Both the position numbers and the translations under genes were made by a program. Under the pieces are notes generated by a model. The model was given only the letters and a program-made list of their open reading frames with translations. It ran no database searches and was not told the DNA's origin. This document shows, piece after piece, positions 63,287-64,000 of a stretch of 64,000 nucleotides of DNA; position 1 is the stretch's first letter; the number at the start of each line of letters is the position of its first letter. This DNA comes from Agrococcus terreus. GTDB lineage: Bacteria; Actinomycetota; Actinomycetes; Actinomycetales; Microbacteriaceae. The DNA lies in assembly GCF_014645235.1 (NCBI RefSeq), contig NZ_BMLM01000001.1, forward strand, positions 992,001 through 1,056,000, given 5' to 3'.

Positions 63287-64000
63287 CTAGGAGGCGCCGA
63301 ACAGCGCAGGGAACGTCGCGTACGCCCACGGGTAGCCGACGAACACGGCGACGTCGATGAGCGTGTGCGCGACGATGAGCGGCACGAGCCGCCCGGTGCG
63401 GGCATAGAGCCAGCCGAAGAGCACGCCCATCGCGACGTTGCCGACCATCCCCGGCACGCCCTGGTACAGGTGGTAGACGCCGCGGAGGGCCGCGGCGGCG
63501 AGGATGATCGGCCACGTGCCCCAGCCGAGCCGCCGCAGCCGCTCGAAGAGGTAGCCGACGACGATCACCTCCTCGGTGAGGCCGGCCCGCAGCGCCGAGA
63601 GCAGCAGCACCGGCACCGTGAACCAGTGCGCGTCGAGCGGCGACGGCACCACCGCGACGGTCAGGCCCATCGCGCGGCCCGCGAAGTACAGCGCGAGGCC
63701 CGGCACGCCGATGACGAGCACGAGCGCGGTGCCCCACGCGGTGTCGCGGATCGGGCGGGCGCCGTCGATGCCCAGGGCGCCGAGGTGCGGCCTGCGCATG
63801 CGCCACAACAGCCAGCACACGAGCGCCACCGGCACGACGTCGAGCGCGATGCCGGTCAGCTGGTACGCGAGGTCGAGCCAGGCGCGGTCCGAGCGCGACG
63901 GGTTGAGCGCCACCTGCTGCTCGCCGATGGGCCGGTCGCGGGTCGAGACGTCGATGAACTGGAGCACCGACCACAGCGCGCTCGCGCCGAGCGAGAGCAG
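63287..64000 (-). CDS. CPBP-family intramembrane protease, 5' end beyond window
   Basis: A type-II CAAX prenyl protease/bacteriocin-processing (ABI/CPBP) membrane protein. The frame stays open to the right edge (238 codons), so the true start is outside; a GTG at 63967 would cut the first helix (LLSLGASALWSVLQFI). The catalytic motif is TEEVIVVGYLFERL (EE-x-x-x-G/R form, second motif residues in GVYHLYQGVPG), and a third motif is VAHTLIDVA. About six to seven membrane segments. Converges with the lipoprotein gene; substrate unknown. Confidence 0.85.
   Translation of the reverse strand: MLSLGASALWSVLQFIDVSTRDRPIGEQQVALNPSRSDRAWLDLAYQLTGIALDVVPVALVCWLLWRMRRPHLGALGIDGARPIRDTAWGTALVLVIGVPGLALYFAGRAMGLTVAVVPSPLDAHWFTVPVLLLSALRAGLTEEVIVVGYLFERLRRLGWGTWPIILAAAALRGVYHLYQGVPGMVGNVAMGVLFGWLYARTGRLVPLIVAHTLIDVAVFVGYPWAYATFPALFGAS

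Overview
The window is very GC-rich, gene-dense DNA (often over 70% G+C by eye) with GTG starts, 4-bp ATGA/GTGA gene overlaps and many genes that lack a Shine-Dalgarno sequence. With a fused MrpA/MrpB antiporter subunit, F420-type PPOX proteins, a DinB/DUF664 protein and a malate dehydrogenase of the animal/actinobacterial class, this points to a chromosome of a high-GC Gram-positive actinobacterium, most likely Microbacteriaceae. The genus cannot be fixed from the sequence alone. No prophage, insertion sequence, CRISPR array or plasmid gene was seen; this is mostly core chromosome with lineage-specific gaps.

Layout. 1-4.5 kb: a truncated metallo-beta-lactamase-fold hydrolase, a lipid kinase, tRNA-Glu(CTC), a zinc-ribbon protein, mdh and a CorA-type transporter. 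4.6-11.4 kb: a tightly overlapping operon leuC-leuD-murA-plsC-gpsA-ddl-DUF488, which joins leucine synthesis to cell-wall and phospholipid precursor synthesis. 11.4-16.6 kb: small single genes (DinB-like, amino-acid dehydrogenase, PPOX, acylphosphatase, VOC), then an intergenic array of about twelve 20-21 bp repeats in front of ychF. 16.6-23.5 kb: accessory-looking DNA with an unknown two-gene unit, a 594-bp gap without a convincing gene, several GNAT acetyltransferases, and two genes each broken by a single-base frameshift (an FAD oxidoreductase and a pterin carbinolamine dehydratase). 23.6-26.7 kb: an ABC-F protein and small enzymes. 26.8-32.1 kb: an Lrp regulator, class III aminotransferase, UspA and APC permease, divergent from a saccharopine-dehydrogenase-like gene. 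Together they look like an amine or amino-acid catabolic locus. 32.2-46.4 kb: housekeeping and stress singletons, a SNF2-type helicase with a long leader, a CDP-alcohol phosphatidyltransferase, an MFS exporter and a LOG-family protein. 46.4-50.6 kb: sbcC-sbcD. 50.7-57.0 kb: the mrp Na+/H+ antiporter operon (A/B fusion, C, D, E, F, G). 57.0-63.3 kb: a glycine-riboswitch-controlled glycine-cleavage operon gcvT-gcvH-gcvP with a peptide-binding-type lipoprotein coupled to its end. The window closes in a truncated CPBP-family membrane protease on the minus strand.

Two signals cut across the annotation. First, about twenty genes on both strands have a -10-like hexamer (TAGGCT, TAGCGT, TAGGGT or GAGGAT) ending 6-8 nt before the start codon, which predicts widespread leaderless transcripts. 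Second, the intergenic spaces hold several long, near-perfect palindromes of about 50-70 bp plus the helically spaced array at 15.15-15.44 kb. That array is the most unusual structure here.
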